Part shown: one piece after another, positions 7,744 through 15,480 of the stretch
How positions within the stretch are numbered: the stretch's first letter is position 1
Layout of the letters: the number at the start of each line of letters is the position of its first letter
Source of the DNA: Streptomyces vilmorinianum
GTDB lineage: Bacteria; Actinomycetota; Actinomycetes; Streptomycetales; Streptomycetaceae
DNA: 64,000 nucleotides
Reading direction: 5' to 3'
Assembly: GCF_005517195.1 (NCBI RefSeq)
Contig: NZ_CP040244.1
Coordinates: 186,001-250,000 of the forward strand
The notes under the pieces: generated by a model
Told to the model about the DNA's origin: nothing
Seen by the model: the letters and a program-made list of their open reading frames with translations, nothing else
Databases searched by the model: none
Program-made: the position numbers and the translations under genes

Positions 7744-8700
7744 TCACGTCCAGGCGGTGCGGAGCCTGTCCCGGTGTGCGGCGAGCCAGGTGGCGAAGTC
7801 CTGGAGGGCGGGATTGAGGCCCCGGACGGCGTCGAGGTCGCGGGCCGCCGTGAAGTGGTGCTCGCAGTCGGCGTAGTACTGGAACATGTTTCCCGCCTCG
7901 TCCGCGCCGGGAAAACCCTGCGCGCGCCACTCGTCCGCGGTCAGGGGCCGGTACTTCACCGGCTCGCCGAGCGCGTCCGTGAGGGCCGCGGCCATGTCGG
8001 CGACCTTGAGGTGCTCGCCGGCGATGCCGACCGTGGCGCCGATGAGGCTGGTGCCGCGCTGGAAGACGGCCAGCGAGGTCTTGCCGATGTCGTCCACGGC
8101 GATCCCGGAGAGCCTGCTCTCGCCCATCGGATACGTCAGCAGGAAGGCGCCGTCCGGGCCGCGCTGCGGGGCGAACGGGCCGAGGAGGTTCTCCCAGTAG
8201 AAGGTGGTCCGCAGGAACGTCGTCGGTACCCCCGCGTCGGTGAAGTGGTGGTCCGCCTCGGCCTTGCCGTCGAAGTGGGGCACCTTGTAGTGCTCCTGGA
8301 GCGTCGGCATCCGTTCGTCCTCGAGAGGGATGCACTCACGGGTGTCCTCCAGGGTGGACCAGATCGCGTGCTGGACGCCCGCGTGCGAGGCGGCCTGGGC
8401 GACCGCGCGGGCCTGGGTCTTCTCCCGCTCCGCGGACATGTGCTCCCAGAAGTTCGTGACCACGAAGGCGCCGTACGCGTGCTCGAAGGCCGGGGCGAGG
8501 CTGGGCGGATCGTCCATGTCGGCCCGGACGATGTCGCCGACGCCGAGGCGCTTCAGTTCCTGGGCGGGCTCCCCGTCGGGGTGGCGGGTGACGGCCCGTA
8601 CCGTGAATTCTCCCTCGCGGTCGGCGAGGACGGCCCGCACGAGCCCGCCGCCCTGCTTACCGGTCGCTCCGATCACCGTGATGATCTTCTTCTCGACCAT
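7744..8700 (-). CDS. NmrA-like NAD(P)-binding protein
   Basis: A 318-residue NmrA/HSCARG-type atypical short-chain dehydrogenase. The Rossmann motif is VIGATGKQGGGLV at residues 9-21. The later pattern fits the family: AFVVTNFWEH, IWSTLEDT, VPHFDGKAEADHHFTDAGVPTTFLR (a helix-strand lacking the usual Tyr-Lys catalytic pair), and IAVDDIGKTSLAVF. Members sense NADP/NADPH ratio or act as quinone reductases. It is divergent from the CysRS-like gene. Confidence 0.85.
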   Translation of the reverse strand: MVEKKIITVIGATGKQGGGLVRAVLADREGEFTVRAVTRHPDGEPAQELKRLGVGDIVRADMDDPPSLAPAFEHAYGAFVVTNFWEHMSAEREKTQARAVAQAASHAGVQHAIWSTLEDTRECIPLEDERMPTLQEHYKVPHFDGKAEADHHFTDAGVPTTFLRTTFYWENLLGPFAPQRGPDGAFLLTYPMGESRLSGIAVDDIGKTSLAVFQRGTSLIGATVGIAGEHLKVADMAAALTDALGEPVKYRPLTADEWRAQGFPGADEAGNMFQYYADCEHHFTAARDLDAVRGLNPALQDFATWLAAHRDRLRTAWT

Positions 8701-8860
8701 GACTCGCCTCGGTTCCGGTCCGGGCGCAGCGGACGCCGCCCCACTCGGTGTACCTCTGGTCAGCGCGTTCCCGGGGTGCCGGCCGGTATGCGTCGCATCG
8801 TCGCCCCAGACGGAGTGGTCCTCCCCGGTGCCGGAGGGTTCCACGACTAGCCTCCGCATC

Positions 8861-9676
8861 ATGCTGCGTATCGTCGACACCCGTACCGGCCACCTCGTGG
8901 AGATTCCTTCCGTGAGCCGCCATCTGCTGAGCATCTGCGTCCACCCGCCGGTCAGCGACGCCGGGATCGGCATGATGGGCCTGCGGGCGCTCCTGGTCGG
9001 TGACGTACTGGCGCGCACAGCGGAGTTGCACGGCCTGCAGTCCCGTACGTTCCTCACCACGCCGGACCTGCCGCACGAGCAGGCCGAGGCGCTTGATCGC
9101 GCCATGTCCGCTCTGGGCATCCACCCGCCCGCCACCGCCGGTGTCCACCATCCGAACGGAGCACTCTGCGACGCCGCTGCCGACGTACACGTACACGTCC
9201 ACGCGTACGAGACCGCCGCACAGGACGAGGTCGGCGGGGTCCGTGTCGACGTGGGCCAGGTCGTCCCGGCGACCGGGGACAGCGGCGCCCCGGGGCTCCT
9301 GGACGCCTTCGCCCCGGAGGGGACCGATCCGCTGGCTGTGAGGATGCTGATGCTCGGCCACGCCTACCGCACGCCGGTCACGGTCACCGGTACCGCGCTC
9401 GAAGAGGCCCGGCGGAGGCTGGGGGACTGGCGGCGGCTGGTGGCCGACTGGGCACAGGAGCCGTCCAGGCCGGTCCCCGCCGATGTGCTGCGACACGCCC
9501 ATGCGGTGCTGGCCGATGATCTCGGCGTCCCCGCCGTCCTGGACACGCTGGGCACCGTGGCGGCGCGCGCCGACGTACCGGCCGGTGCCAAGTTCGAGAC
9601 GTTCGCCTTTCTCGACCGCGTCCTCGGACTGGACCTCGCGCGCGAGGTGGGTCGCCGGCACCGCGCGGCGACATGA
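8861..9676 (+). CDS. Cysteinyl-tRNA-synthetase-like protein without the HIGH motif
   Basis: A 271-residue protein resembling the N-terminal half of CysRS/MshC in its order: LRIVDTRTGHLVEIP, then a nucleotide-fold helix (GIGMMGLRALLVGDVLARTA), a long helical section ending LMLGHAYRTPVTVT, and a final helical bundle (EEARRRLGDWRRL). The HIGH motif is not conserved, the C-terminal KMSKS is not seen, and zinc ligands are lacking. It is therefore unlikely to be a synthetase and more likely a repurposed paralogue. The resemblance is weak. Confidence 0.5.
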   Translation: MLRIVDTRTGHLVEIPSVSRHLLSICVHPPVSDAGIGMMGLRALLVGDVLARTAELHGLQSRTFLTTPDLPHEQAEALDRAMSALGIHPPATAGVHHPNGALCDAAADVHVHVHAYETAAQDEVGGVRVDVGQVVPATGDSGAPGLLDAFAPEGTDPLAVRMLMLGHAYRTPVTVTGTALEEARRRLGDWRRLVADWAQEPSRPVPADVLRHAHAVLADDLGVPAVLDTLGTVAARADVPAGAKFETFAFLDRVLGLDLAREVGRRHRAAT

Positions 9677-9824
9677 CGTCGGGCGCGGCGCCTCATGACG
9701 GCGGTCGTCACAACGGCCCCGGCGCATTCACTCCGCCAGGGCCGCCCTTTCGGATCGTCGCACGTGAGAGTGCTCGATCCACGTCCAATTGCACGACTGG
9801 GGGCCGGTCCTCGGGCGGTCCGGC

Positions 9825-10006
9825 TCAGCCGCGTTCTCCTTCCTCGGCCTCCATGCGCCTGATTCCCTGGTGGGTGAGGGAGACCATCGCGGGTGTGTTG
9901 GCAGCTTCCGCCCGGGGACTCCAGGGAGACGGTTGCCTTCGGTGGCTTCGTAGAGGGCGGTCAGGACCCGCTCGCGGTAGACCTGTCGCTCGCGGAGGGG
10001 CGCCAT
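9825..10006 (-). pseudogene. Winged-helix-like small protein, deleted copy (island A)
   Basis: This reads MAPLRERQVYRERVLTALYE and on to GVPGRKL, then shifts frame. The intact counterpart in island B (37074-37346, 90 residues) continues through a helix-turn-helix-like section (IPEEDLAAACTYLAGEGLIT). About 95 bases of that section are missing here, and the tail (MVSLTHQGIRRMEAEE in the intact copy) follows out of frame. It is a clear deletion allele. It faces the same neighbours as its partner. Confidence 0.8.
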
Positions 10007-10044
10007 GATCGCGTCCTTTGGTTCGTGTGGAGGTCCGACGTTTC

Positions 10045-10311
10045 TCAGACTTCGTCGACGTGGGTGCCGGTGCGTGCGGACGGTCTGCTGGTGGTGAGCC
10101 AGGAGAGGACGGGTTCCGCGGCGGATTCGGTGTCCACGGTGAGGTGGAGCCGGGTGCCGCCGTCGGGAACGGGATAGCCGCGCTGTTCCGTCCCGGCGAA
10201 GGCGTGGCGGATCACTTCCGCGACCGCGCGGGCGGCTTCGGGGGTGGCGGCGACGATACGGATCTCGGCGTGCCCTGCCTGCGGCAGGGGCTCGTTCTCG
10301 ACGGGGTGCAA
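10045..10311 (-). CDS. Small hypothetical protein, island A copy
   Basis: An 88-residue protein with the motif AEIRIVAATPEAARAVAEVI at residues 14-33 and a beta-rich C-terminus (GGTRLHLTVDTESAAEPV). It looks like a small ferredoxin-like alpha-beta fold. It is about 80% identical by eye to the 88-residue product at 37385-37651 in island B. Family and role unknown. It lies between the deleted winged-helix copy and the DUF5994 gene, all on one strand. Confidence 0.75.
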   Translation of the reverse strand: MHPVENEPLPQAGHAEIRIVAATPEAARAVAEVIRHAFAGTEQRGYPVPDGGTRLHLTVDTESAAEPVLSWLTTSRPSARTGTHVDEV

Positions 10312-10426
10312 GACGGGGTACGAGACGGCGTTCCCTTCGGGGCGACGCGAGCGGCCGGCGGGTGGGTTGTCCCGGGTGTCGGGTGCCCCACCCGCGGCCT
10401 TCGGCCGGAGGAGTGGTCTGAGGTCG

Positions 10427-10474
10427 GGGCCAGGTGCCCGTCAGCCTTCGGCTGCGGGCCTGCCCTGTCGTCAT
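10427..10474 (-). pseudogene. C-terminal scrap of the 75-residue membrane protein of island B
   Basis: The 16 codons MTTGQARSRRLTGTWP match the C-terminal end of the intact protein at 37757-37984, which ends RRRLTGTWP. The membrane segment is missing and the stop codon has been lost. The ATG overlaps the DUF5994 stop (ATGA). Only this fragment of the gene survives in island A. Confidence 0.6.
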
Positions 10475-11049
10475 CCGCGCGTGTTCCACGGCAGGGGGAT
10501 CATCCGCGCGCCGACGACCGGGTGCCGGAGGGGCGGCGGGGCGGACCCGCCGTCGGTCTCCCAGGCGTCCTCGCCGCTTCGGGCGTCCCGCATACGGCGG
10601 CCGGTCGCCGCTTCGTCGGACATCAGCCCACCGGCGGTGAGGACACTGCCGGGGATGGCTGCGGCGGTCATGAGCCGGGCGGCCGCGGCGGGTTCGGTCT
10701 CGGGCGGGATCACCAGCAGGTCGAAGCGGCCGACGGTGTAGGAGAGCAGGATCATCTTGTCGGGATCCTGTTCCGTGAACCAGCCGACGTGCACGGTGTG
10801 CCCGGTGACGGGGACCTTGTGCGGGACGACGGGCCAGCGGGCGGGGTTCACCGTGACGCGTGTGATGCGTCCGCAGCGCGCCTGCAGCGCGTCGACCAGC
10901 GGTGGAAGCTCGGTGGCGAGGTCGCGCGAATAAGGCCACCAGGCACCGTCCAACTGGCCGGTGAGGGTGGTCTTCGGTGTCAGGGAGAAGCGCGTCGGGA
11001 GCGGGGGAACGAGCGCTCGTGCCACTCCGCGTTCGACGGTCCTGGTCAT
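10471..11049 (-). CDS. DUF5994-family protein, island A left copy
   Basis: A 192-residue DUF5994 protein. The family signatures read LDGAWWPYSRDLATELPPLV (residues 35-54), RITRVTVNPARWPVVPHKVP, HTVHVGWFTEQDPDKMILLS, and FDLLVIPPETEPAAAARLMT. It is divergent from a second, more distant DUF5994 gene across a conserved intergenic region. No enzymatic activity is known. The same arrangement is present in island B. Confidence 0.85.
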   Translation of the reverse strand: MTRTVERGVARALVPPLPTRFSLTPKTTLTGQLDGAWWPYSRDLATELPPLVDALQARCGRITRVTVNPARWPVVPHKVPVTGHTVHVGWFTEQDPDKMILLSYTVGRFDLLVIPPETEPAAAARLMTAAAIPGSVLTAGGLMSDEAATGRRMRDARSGEDAWETDGGSAPPPLRHPVVGARMIPLPWNTRG

Positions 11050-11093
11050 GATGCGGACCCGTCTCCGGGCCGTCCTGCAGGGCGGCCCAGTGT

Positions 11094-11165
11094 CTTGATC
11101 GCCGGAAACGACGTCCGCGTGGGAGCGGGTGTACGAGTTACTCCCGGTACCTTCAGCGTACTCCG
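11094..11165. promoter_or_regulatory. Conserved divergent promoter region, island A
   Basis: A stretch of about 70 bases is nearly identical to 38587-38656 in island B, even though the flanking sequence has diverged. Its centre is GTACGAGTTACTCCCGGTAC. Since both islands keep it between the two divergent DUF5994 genes, it probably carries both promoters or a shared operator. I could not assign a sigma factor. Confidence 0.55.
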
Positions 11166-11185
11166 GCCCATGGTCGGACGAGTGC

Positions 11186-11230
11186 TCTCCGACCAGGCGA
11201 TCTCCGACCAGGCGATCTCCGACCGGGAAC
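11186..11230. repeat. 15-bp tandem repeat (3 units)
   Basis: The unit is close to GATCTCCGACCAGGC, repeated about three times in the leader of the DUF5994 gene. The equivalent leader in island B has only one degenerate unit. The expansion is therefore recent and specific to this copy. Confidence 0.7.
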
Positions 11231-11345
11231 ACCGCCCGGCCGACGCCTGCGGGCGTGCCCGCAGGCACCCGGAGTACGGTGAGACCACGGCGGTATCTCG
11301 CCGGCCATGAGGTGTCGGCGGCCCCGCGTAGGCAGGCGGACGACC

Positions 11346-11840
11346 ATGGCCGAATCCGACGCTCGCACCCCTCAGAAGCTCCTTCCGGACGAGATCCACC
11401 GAGCGGTGTGGCCCGGCACGGCCCTGCTCCGGCTGCAGACGACGCACTCCCGCGAAGGCGTCCTCGACGGCGCGTGGTGGCCCCGCTCCCGGGACGTCGC
11501 GACCGAGCTGCCCGCCCTGATCCAGGCGCTCACCGCGCACCTCGGCCCCCTCACGCGGGTGGGCCTGGACACCGCCGCCTGGGAGGAGGTCCCGACCCGC
11601 CTGGTCGTCGACGACCGGGTCGTGCACCTCGACTCCTTCCCCGTCGGCGACGACACCGTCCTCATCACCCGCGGCGACAACGACCACTTCGCCCTCCTGG
11701 TGGTGCCGCCGGACACGACACCCGACGCGGCACGTGATGCCATGGCCCGTGCGGTCGACGCCGGTAACGTCACCCAGGCTGCCGAGATCCTTCTCGCCAC
11801 GCTTCCCGAACCAGCGATCGACCGCGAGGAGTCGGCATGA
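11346..11840 (+). CDS. DUF5994-family protein, island A right copy
   Basis: A 164-residue DUF5994 protein with LDGAWWPRSRDVATELPALI, RVGLDTAAWEEVPTRLVVDD and FALLVVPPDTTPDAARDAM. It is about 90% identical by eye to the island B counterpart at 38824-39318. It overlaps the next gene by four bases (ATGA), so the PRC-barrel protein is translationally coupled. Function unknown. Presence on both sides of one promoter region suggests the two DUF5994 proteins work together. Confidence 0.88.
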   Translation: MAESDARTPQKLLPDEIHRAVWPGTALLRLQTTHSREGVLDGAWWPRSRDVATELPALIQALTAHLGPLTRVGLDTAAWEEVPTRLVVDDRVVHLDSFPVGDDTVLITRGDNDHFALLVVPPDTTPDAARDAMARAVDAGNVTQAAEILLATLPEPAIDREESA

Positions 11841-12193
11841 TCCAGATGGCGGACATCCGTGAGTGGCGGACCCGCGACGTGGTGGACGCGCGGGACCGCA
11901 GGATCGGTGAGCTGGAGGCGATCTACGTCGACACCAGCACCGATGAGCCGGCCATGGCCACGGTCCGCGTCGGCCTGCCCACCCGACACCGTCTGGTGTT
12001 CGTCCCCCTGGACGGTGCGACGGTGGGGCCGGGCTATGTGAAGGTCGCCCACGACAAGGCGCTGGTGAAGAAGTGTCCTTCGCTCGGCACCGACGACGTG
12101 CTTCCCGCCGGGGAAGAGGAGGCGGTCTTCCGGCACTACGACCTCCCCTACCAGCCCGGGGCGAACGGCGAACGGCAGCTGGCGCGCCGCTGA
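11837..12193 (+). CDS. PRC-barrel domain protein, island A copy
   Basis: A 118-residue PRC-barrel protein. The barrel is visible as REWRTRDVVDARDRRIGELE, YVDTSTDEPAMATVRVGLP and RLVFVPLDGATVGPGYVKV. These barrels occur in RimM and as sensors or scaffold domains in stress proteins. It is coupled to DUF5994 upstream and followed by a 56-residue membrane peptide. The island B copy (39315-39671) differs at few residues. Confidence 0.88.
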   Translation: MIQMADIREWRTRDVVDARDRRIGELEAIYVDTSTDEPAMATVRVGLPTRHRLVFVPLDGATVGPGYVKVAHDKALVKKCPSLGTDDVLPAGEEEAVFRHYDLPYQPGANGERQLARR

Positions 12194-12223
12194 GCCCCCG
12201 AACCGACCGAGGGGGCAGCCCTC

Positions 12224-12394
12224 ATGACGCTCTTCCTGGCCCTGGTCATCGTCGCGATCGTGCTGGGCCTCATCGGTGCCACCGCCGACGGACTGCTCTT
12301 CCTTCTGTTCATCGGCATCGCGGTGCTCGTGGCGGACCTCGTCTACATCGCCATGCGCGCACGCCGCTCGGCCCGCCACCGCCCGGCCCGGTGA
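12224..12394 (+). CDS. Small hydrophobic membrane protein, island A copy
   Basis: A 56-residue protein with two membrane segments (LFLALVIVAIVLGLIGA and LLFLLFIGIAVLVADLVYIA) and a basic tail (RARRSARHRPAR). A GAGGGGGCAG ribosome site precedes the ATG. The island B copy at 39702-39875 has 57 residues. It probably belongs to the DUF5994-PRC operon. Confidence 0.75.
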   Translation: MTLFLALVIVAIVLGLIGATADGLLFLLFIGIAVLVADLVYIAMRARRSARHRPAR

Positions 12395-12396
12395 CG

Positions 12397-12440
12397 TGAC
12401 CGCTGTTCACCGCCACCGAGGGCACGGCCGGGGCGCGCCC
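12397..12440. repeat. Arm-type repeat right after island A
   Basis: TGACCGCTGTTCACCGCC followed by GGGCACG-N5-GGGGCGCG matches the motif found just beyond the tRNA-fragment repeats at 22096, 33543, 35042, 36583 and 43787. Here no tRNA fragment precedes it. It starts three bases after the stop of the last island A gene and may mark an insertion or deletion boundary. Confidence 0.6.
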
Positions 12441-12463
12441 CCGGCTTCACGGAAGCGGGTCGG

Positions 12464-13459
12464 CTAGCTCTGTCCGTTCTCGGTCCACGGACGGAGTTTC
12501 TCCGGGTTGCGGACCGCCCAGATGCGAGTGATGCGGCCGCCCGTGAGGCTGAACGCCGCCACGGTCACGGTGATGCCGGCGTGCTGGGCGACCAGGCCGG
12601 GCCGGCCGTTGACCGTCCGCTCCAGGAGCGTCAGCCCAGGGGCCTTGTCGGCGATGTGGATCAGGTACTGGGTGATGCGCTCGCTGCCCTCGACCGGGCG
12701 GAGGACGGCGCCGACCAGGCCGCCGCCGTCGGCGATCATCGTGGCGCCGGGGTCGAGGAGGCCCACGAGGGCCTTGATGTCCCTGGCCTCCCACGCCTCT
12801 TTGAAATGCCGCACCAGACTGGCCTGCCCGGCCGTCGCGGCCGCCGGAGCCTGCGCGGCGCGAACACGCCGACGGGCCGAGGACGCCAGCTGCCGGCAGG
12901 CCGCGGGCGTCCGGCCGACGATCTCGGCCACTTCGCCGAAGGGGTACCGGAAGACGTCGTGCAGGATGAACGCCACGCGTTCGGCCGGCGTCATCGACTC
13001 CAGTACGACGAGGAAGGCCATGTTCACCGACTCGTCCAGGGTGACCTGGTCGGCGGGGTCGGCCGACCAGGTCCTGTCGCCGCCCGCCCGCCCGCCGAGC
13101 CACTCCGTACGGTCGGGCAGCGGCTCGGGCAGCCATTCGCCGACGTAGCGCTCGCGCCGGACCCGCGCCGAGCCGAGCACGTCCAGGCAGATGCGGCCGG
13201 CCACCGTCGTCAGCCAGGCGCCGGGCGACTCGATGGCCTCCTGCTGCCGCCGCGACAGCGCGTACCAGCGTGCGTAGGTCTCCTGCACGGCGTCCTCGGC
13301 CTCGGCCAGCGAACCGAGCAGCCGGTAGGCGACGTTGATCAGCCGGCGCCGCTCACCGGCGATCACGCTCAGGCCCGACTCGGACGGGACGTGCCCTGGC
13401 TCGGACGGGATGTGCCCTGGCTCGGACGGGACGTGCCCTGGCTCGGACGGGATGCTCAT
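12464..13459 (-). CDS. ECF sigma factor, ECF41-like, with repeat-extended N-terminus
   Basis: A 331-residue sigma factor. The N-terminus carries PSEPGHV/I repeats, then sigma-2 (RLLGSLAEAEDAVQETYARW), the linker motif YVGEWLPEP, sigma-4 (RYPFGEVAEIVGRTPAACRQ), and a SnoaL-like C-terminal domain with ADGGG and NPEKL. WLPEP, DGGG and NPxKL are the markers of ECF41-type sigma factors, whose C-terminal domain replaces an anti-sigma factor. A matching promoter (13560-13586) lies before the divergent membrane gene. Its true start could be downstream of the repeats. Confidence 0.88.
   Translation of the reverse strand: MSIPSEPGHVPSEPGHIPSEPGHVPSESGLSVIAGERRRLINVAYRLLGSLAEAEDAVQETYARWYALSRRQQEAIESPGAWLTTVAGRICLDVLGSARVRRERYVGEWLPEPLPDRTEWLGGRAGGDRTWSADPADQVTLDESVNMAFLVVLESMTPAERVAFILHDVFRYPFGEVAEIVGRTPAACRQLASSARRRVRAAQAPAAATAGQASLVRHFKEAWEARDIKALVGLLDPGATMIADGGGLVGAVLRPVEGSERITQYLIHIADKAPGLTLLERTVNGRPGLVAQHAGITVTVAAFSLTGGRITRIWAVRNPEKLRPWTENGQS
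13379..13452. repeat. 21-bp tandem repeat encoding PSEPGH units
   Basis: About 3.5 copies of a 21-bp unit (CTCGGACGGGACGTGCCCTGG) encode, on the minus strand, the heptad PSEPGHV/I at the N-terminus of the sigma factor. Copies alternate between ACG and ATG at one position. The unit keeps the frame and so can expand without disrupting the gene. Confidence 0.85.
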
Positions 13460-13559
13460 GGTCGCGACCGCTCCTGGTTCTGGTTCTGGTCCCTCTCGTC
13501 CGCTTCCGCTCTCGACGCTTCGTCACAACACCCCGCCGGACCGTGAGATCGGCGCTTCG

Positions 13560-13586
13560 CCTCACATTTCGCGGACCCACGTCGTC
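13560..13586 (+). promoter_or_regulatory. Candidate ECF41 promoter (CCTCACA-N16-CGTC)
   Basis: ECF41 sigma factors recognise TGTCACA-N16-CGTC. This site reads CCTCACA, exactly 16 bases, then CGTC: five of seven in the -35 and a perfect -10. It lies 55 bases before the ATG of the divergent membrane protein gene, a plausible promoter position. The neighbouring sigma factor is the natural candidate. Confidence 0.55.
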
Positions 13587-13641
13587 GAACCACCGAGACA
13601 CTACCGATCCACCGCCGCGAGGCAGAAGAGGGGGCCACGTC

Positions 13642-14070
13642 ATGGCCGCACAGAAGACGGCAGTACCGGGCAGACTCACATTCCCGCAGGTCGCGATCGC
13701 CCTGCAGACCTTGTCTCTCTTCTTCCAGTCGGTCACCGCCGGAATGCTGCTGTCCTCGTCCCACGGCTACGCACTGCACGACGCCGGATCGAAGGTGATG
13801 TACGGCGCGGCGATGCTGTACGTGCTCGCCGCGATCCTGGCGTGGCGGCCGGGCGGTGGGTCGCCCCGCCCGATCCTGTACGCGACGGGCTTCCTCGTAC
13901 TCGCTTCGGTGCAGGTGGTGCTGGGCGTCGCGCACCTGCCGTCGCTCCATGTCCCCCTGGGCATCCTGATGTTCGGCCTGAGCGTGCTGGCGCTGGGCCA
14001 GGCAGTGTCCGCCCGCTTGTCGAAGCGCTCCGGCACCCGGTCCGGTGCGCAGGTGGCGCGCGACTCCTGA
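13642..14070 (+). CDS. Four-helix membrane protein, likely ECF41 target
   Basis: A 142-residue membrane protein with four predicted helices (IALQTLSLFFQSVTAGMLLS, VMYGAAMLYVLAAILAW, PILYATGFLVLASVQVVLGV, LGILMFGLSVLALGQA). The spacing is reminiscent of DoxX-like or DUF4149-like proteins, but no signature is clear. ECF41 sigma factors typically control one adjacent gene; this one sits divergent from a sigma gene with an ECF41-type promoter in between. The ribosome site is AGAGGGGG. Confidence 0.75.
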   Translation: MAAQKTAVPGRLTFPQVAIALQTLSLFFQSVTAGMLLSSSHGYALHDAGSKVMYGAAMLYVLAAILAWRPGGGSPRPILYATGFLVLASVQVVLGVAHLPSLHVPLGILMFGLSVLALGQAVSARLSKRSGTRSGAQVARDS

Positions 14071-14085
14071 GCAGGTCCGGACAGC

Positions 14086-14135
14086 GACGAAGGCCCTGGT
14101 CCCCGACCAGGGCCTTCGTCCAGGAGCGGATGACG
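14086..14135. repeat. tRNA-Gly att-like repeat 1 (degenerate)
   Basis: A perfect hairpin, GACGAAGGCCCTGGT and ACCAGGGCCTTCGTC, is followed by AGCGGATGACG. This is the order found downstream of the tRNA-Gly(CCC) at 47162: terminator, then the tRNA 3' end. After 11 bases of tRNA homology the sequence diverges. It also works as a terminator between the membrane gene and the convergent oxidoreductase. Confidence 0.65.
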
Positions 14136-14158
14136 TGAAGAGATCCGACCCGGCGAGG

Positions 14159-15367
14159 TCAGGCCGCTGCCTCCGCCCGTGCGCGGCTCCGAGTCTCCTG
14201 CCGTACGACACGGCGGCGCCGGGACGGCATGCCCGCTGTCGGATTGGCGACGCCCCAGGCCGCGCCCTTGCAGATCAGTTCCTTGTAGAGGGCGGCCACG
14301 CGGCCCGTCAGGGCCCTGTCGACTGCTCGGTCGTCGGCGGTGACGAACTGGATCAGGCCCTCCTTGCGGCCGAGGGAGATGCACTGCTGGAAGTAACGGA
14401 TGGAGACGCGGGGGACCTTGGTGTCGGCGAGACGCGCGGCGATGGCGTCGGCGGCCTGCCAGGCCATGGGGACGCCCGAGGCGCATGACATGCGGAGGGG
14501 CTTGTCGTCGGGGCCGATCGCCATCGCCGCGTCGCCCACGGCGTACACATCCGGGTGGGAGACCGAGCGCATCGTGGTGTCGACCACGATCTGTCCGCGG
14601 TCGGTGAGTTCCAGGGCGGTGGCCCGGGCGATCGGGTGGACGGCGAAGCCGGTGGTCCAGACCGTGACCTCGGCGGGGATGGTCCGGCCGTCGGCGGTCG
14701 TCACGCCGTCCGCCTCCACGGCGTCGACCGCGGTGTGTTCGTGGACGGTGATGCCGAGCTTGTCCACGACGTTCCGCAGGTGGGAGCGGCCCTTCTCCGA
14801 GAGCCAGTCGCCGAGGGCGCCGTGGGCGGCCAGGGCGACGTCGAGGTCCGGGCGGGCCTCGGCGATCTCGGTCGCGGCCTCCAGGCCTGTCAGGCCGCCG
14901 CCGACCACGACCACGGGCCGGCCGGCGTCCAGGGTGGCCAGGCGATCGCGGAGCCGGAGGGCGCCGGGGCGGCTGGAGATCTCGTGGGCGTGTTCGGCGG
15001 TGCCGGGGACTCCCCCGTCGTTCCAGCCGCTGCCGAGGGCGTAGACCAGGGTGTCGTACTCCAGTTGCTCCCGCTCGGGGCCGTTCGCGGCGGTGACCGT
15101 CACCGTCACCGTCTTGCGGTCCACGTCCACGGCGGTGACTTTCGCGAGCTTCAGCTCCACAGCCGTGCCGGCGAACATCTCGCCGAACGGGCGGGGCCTG
15201 AGGTCCTGGCCGGCCGCGAGCTGGTGCAGCCGGACGCGCTCGACGAAGTCGGGCTCGGGGTTGACGAGGGTGATGGCGACGTCCTCGTGGTGCAGCCGCT
15301 TGGCGAGGCGGCCGGCGGCGACGGCACCGGTGTAGCCGGCTCCGAGGACGACGATTCGGTGCTGCAT
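14159..15367 (-). CDS. NAD(P)/FAD-dependent oxidoreductase (NDH-2-like)
   Basis: A 402-residue flavoprotein of the type-2 NADH dehydrogenase family. FAD binding is at VVLGAGYTGAVAAGRLAKRL (residues 5-24), NAD(P) binding at VVVGGGLTGLEAATEIAEA, and the second FAD motif at VYAVGDAAMAIG. It is downstream of an ECF41 sigma gene on the same strand, a known pairing in actinobacteria. A scrap of the same gene's C-terminus recurs at 40012-40085. The tail is basic (SRRRRVVRQETRSRARAE). Confidence 0.9.
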   Translation of the reverse strand: MQHRIVVLGAGYTGAVAAGRLAKRLHHEDVAITLVNPEPDFVERVRLHQLAAGQDLRPRPFGEMFAGTAVELKLAKVTAVDVDRKTVTVTVTAANGPEREQLEYDTLVYALGSGWNDGGVPGTAEHAHEISSRPGALRLRDRLATLDAGRPVVVVGGGLTGLEAATEIAEARPDLDVALAAHGALGDWLSEKGRSHLRNVVDKLGITVHEHTAVDAVEADGVTTADGRTIPAEVTVWTTGFAVHPIARATALELTDRGQIVVDTTMRSVSHPDVYAVGDAAMAIGPDDKPLRMSCASGVPMAWQAADAIAARLADTKVPRVSIRYFQQCISLGRKEGLIQFVTADDRAVDRALTGRVAALYKELICKGAAWGVANPTAGMPSRRRRVVRQETRSRARAEAAA

Positions 15368-15460
15368 GTCCGTGCTCCTGTCTGGGCGGGGGCTGCCGTT
15401 GTCCGGCGTGGTTCCGCCCCTTGAACCGGACAGCCCCGCGTTCCCTGACAGGATCGTGAT

Positions 15461-15474
15461 GTGACCTGCGTCAC
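15461..15474. promoter_or_regulatory. Inverted repeat GTGAC-CTGC-GTCAC before the oxidoreductase
   Basis: A perfect 5-bp palindrome with a 4-bp spacer lies just downstream of the sigma gene stop and about 95 bases before the oxidoreductase start. It could be an operator or part of a promoter. I see no complete TGTCACA-N16-CGTC here, so an ECF41 promoter is not demonstrated. Confidence 0.35.
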
Positions 15475-15480
15475 GTCTCT

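Noticed and set aside
15368..15480. ECF41 promoter before the NDH-2-like gene
   Set aside because: GGTCACA is present on the minus strand, but the sequence 16 bases later is GAAC, not CGTC.
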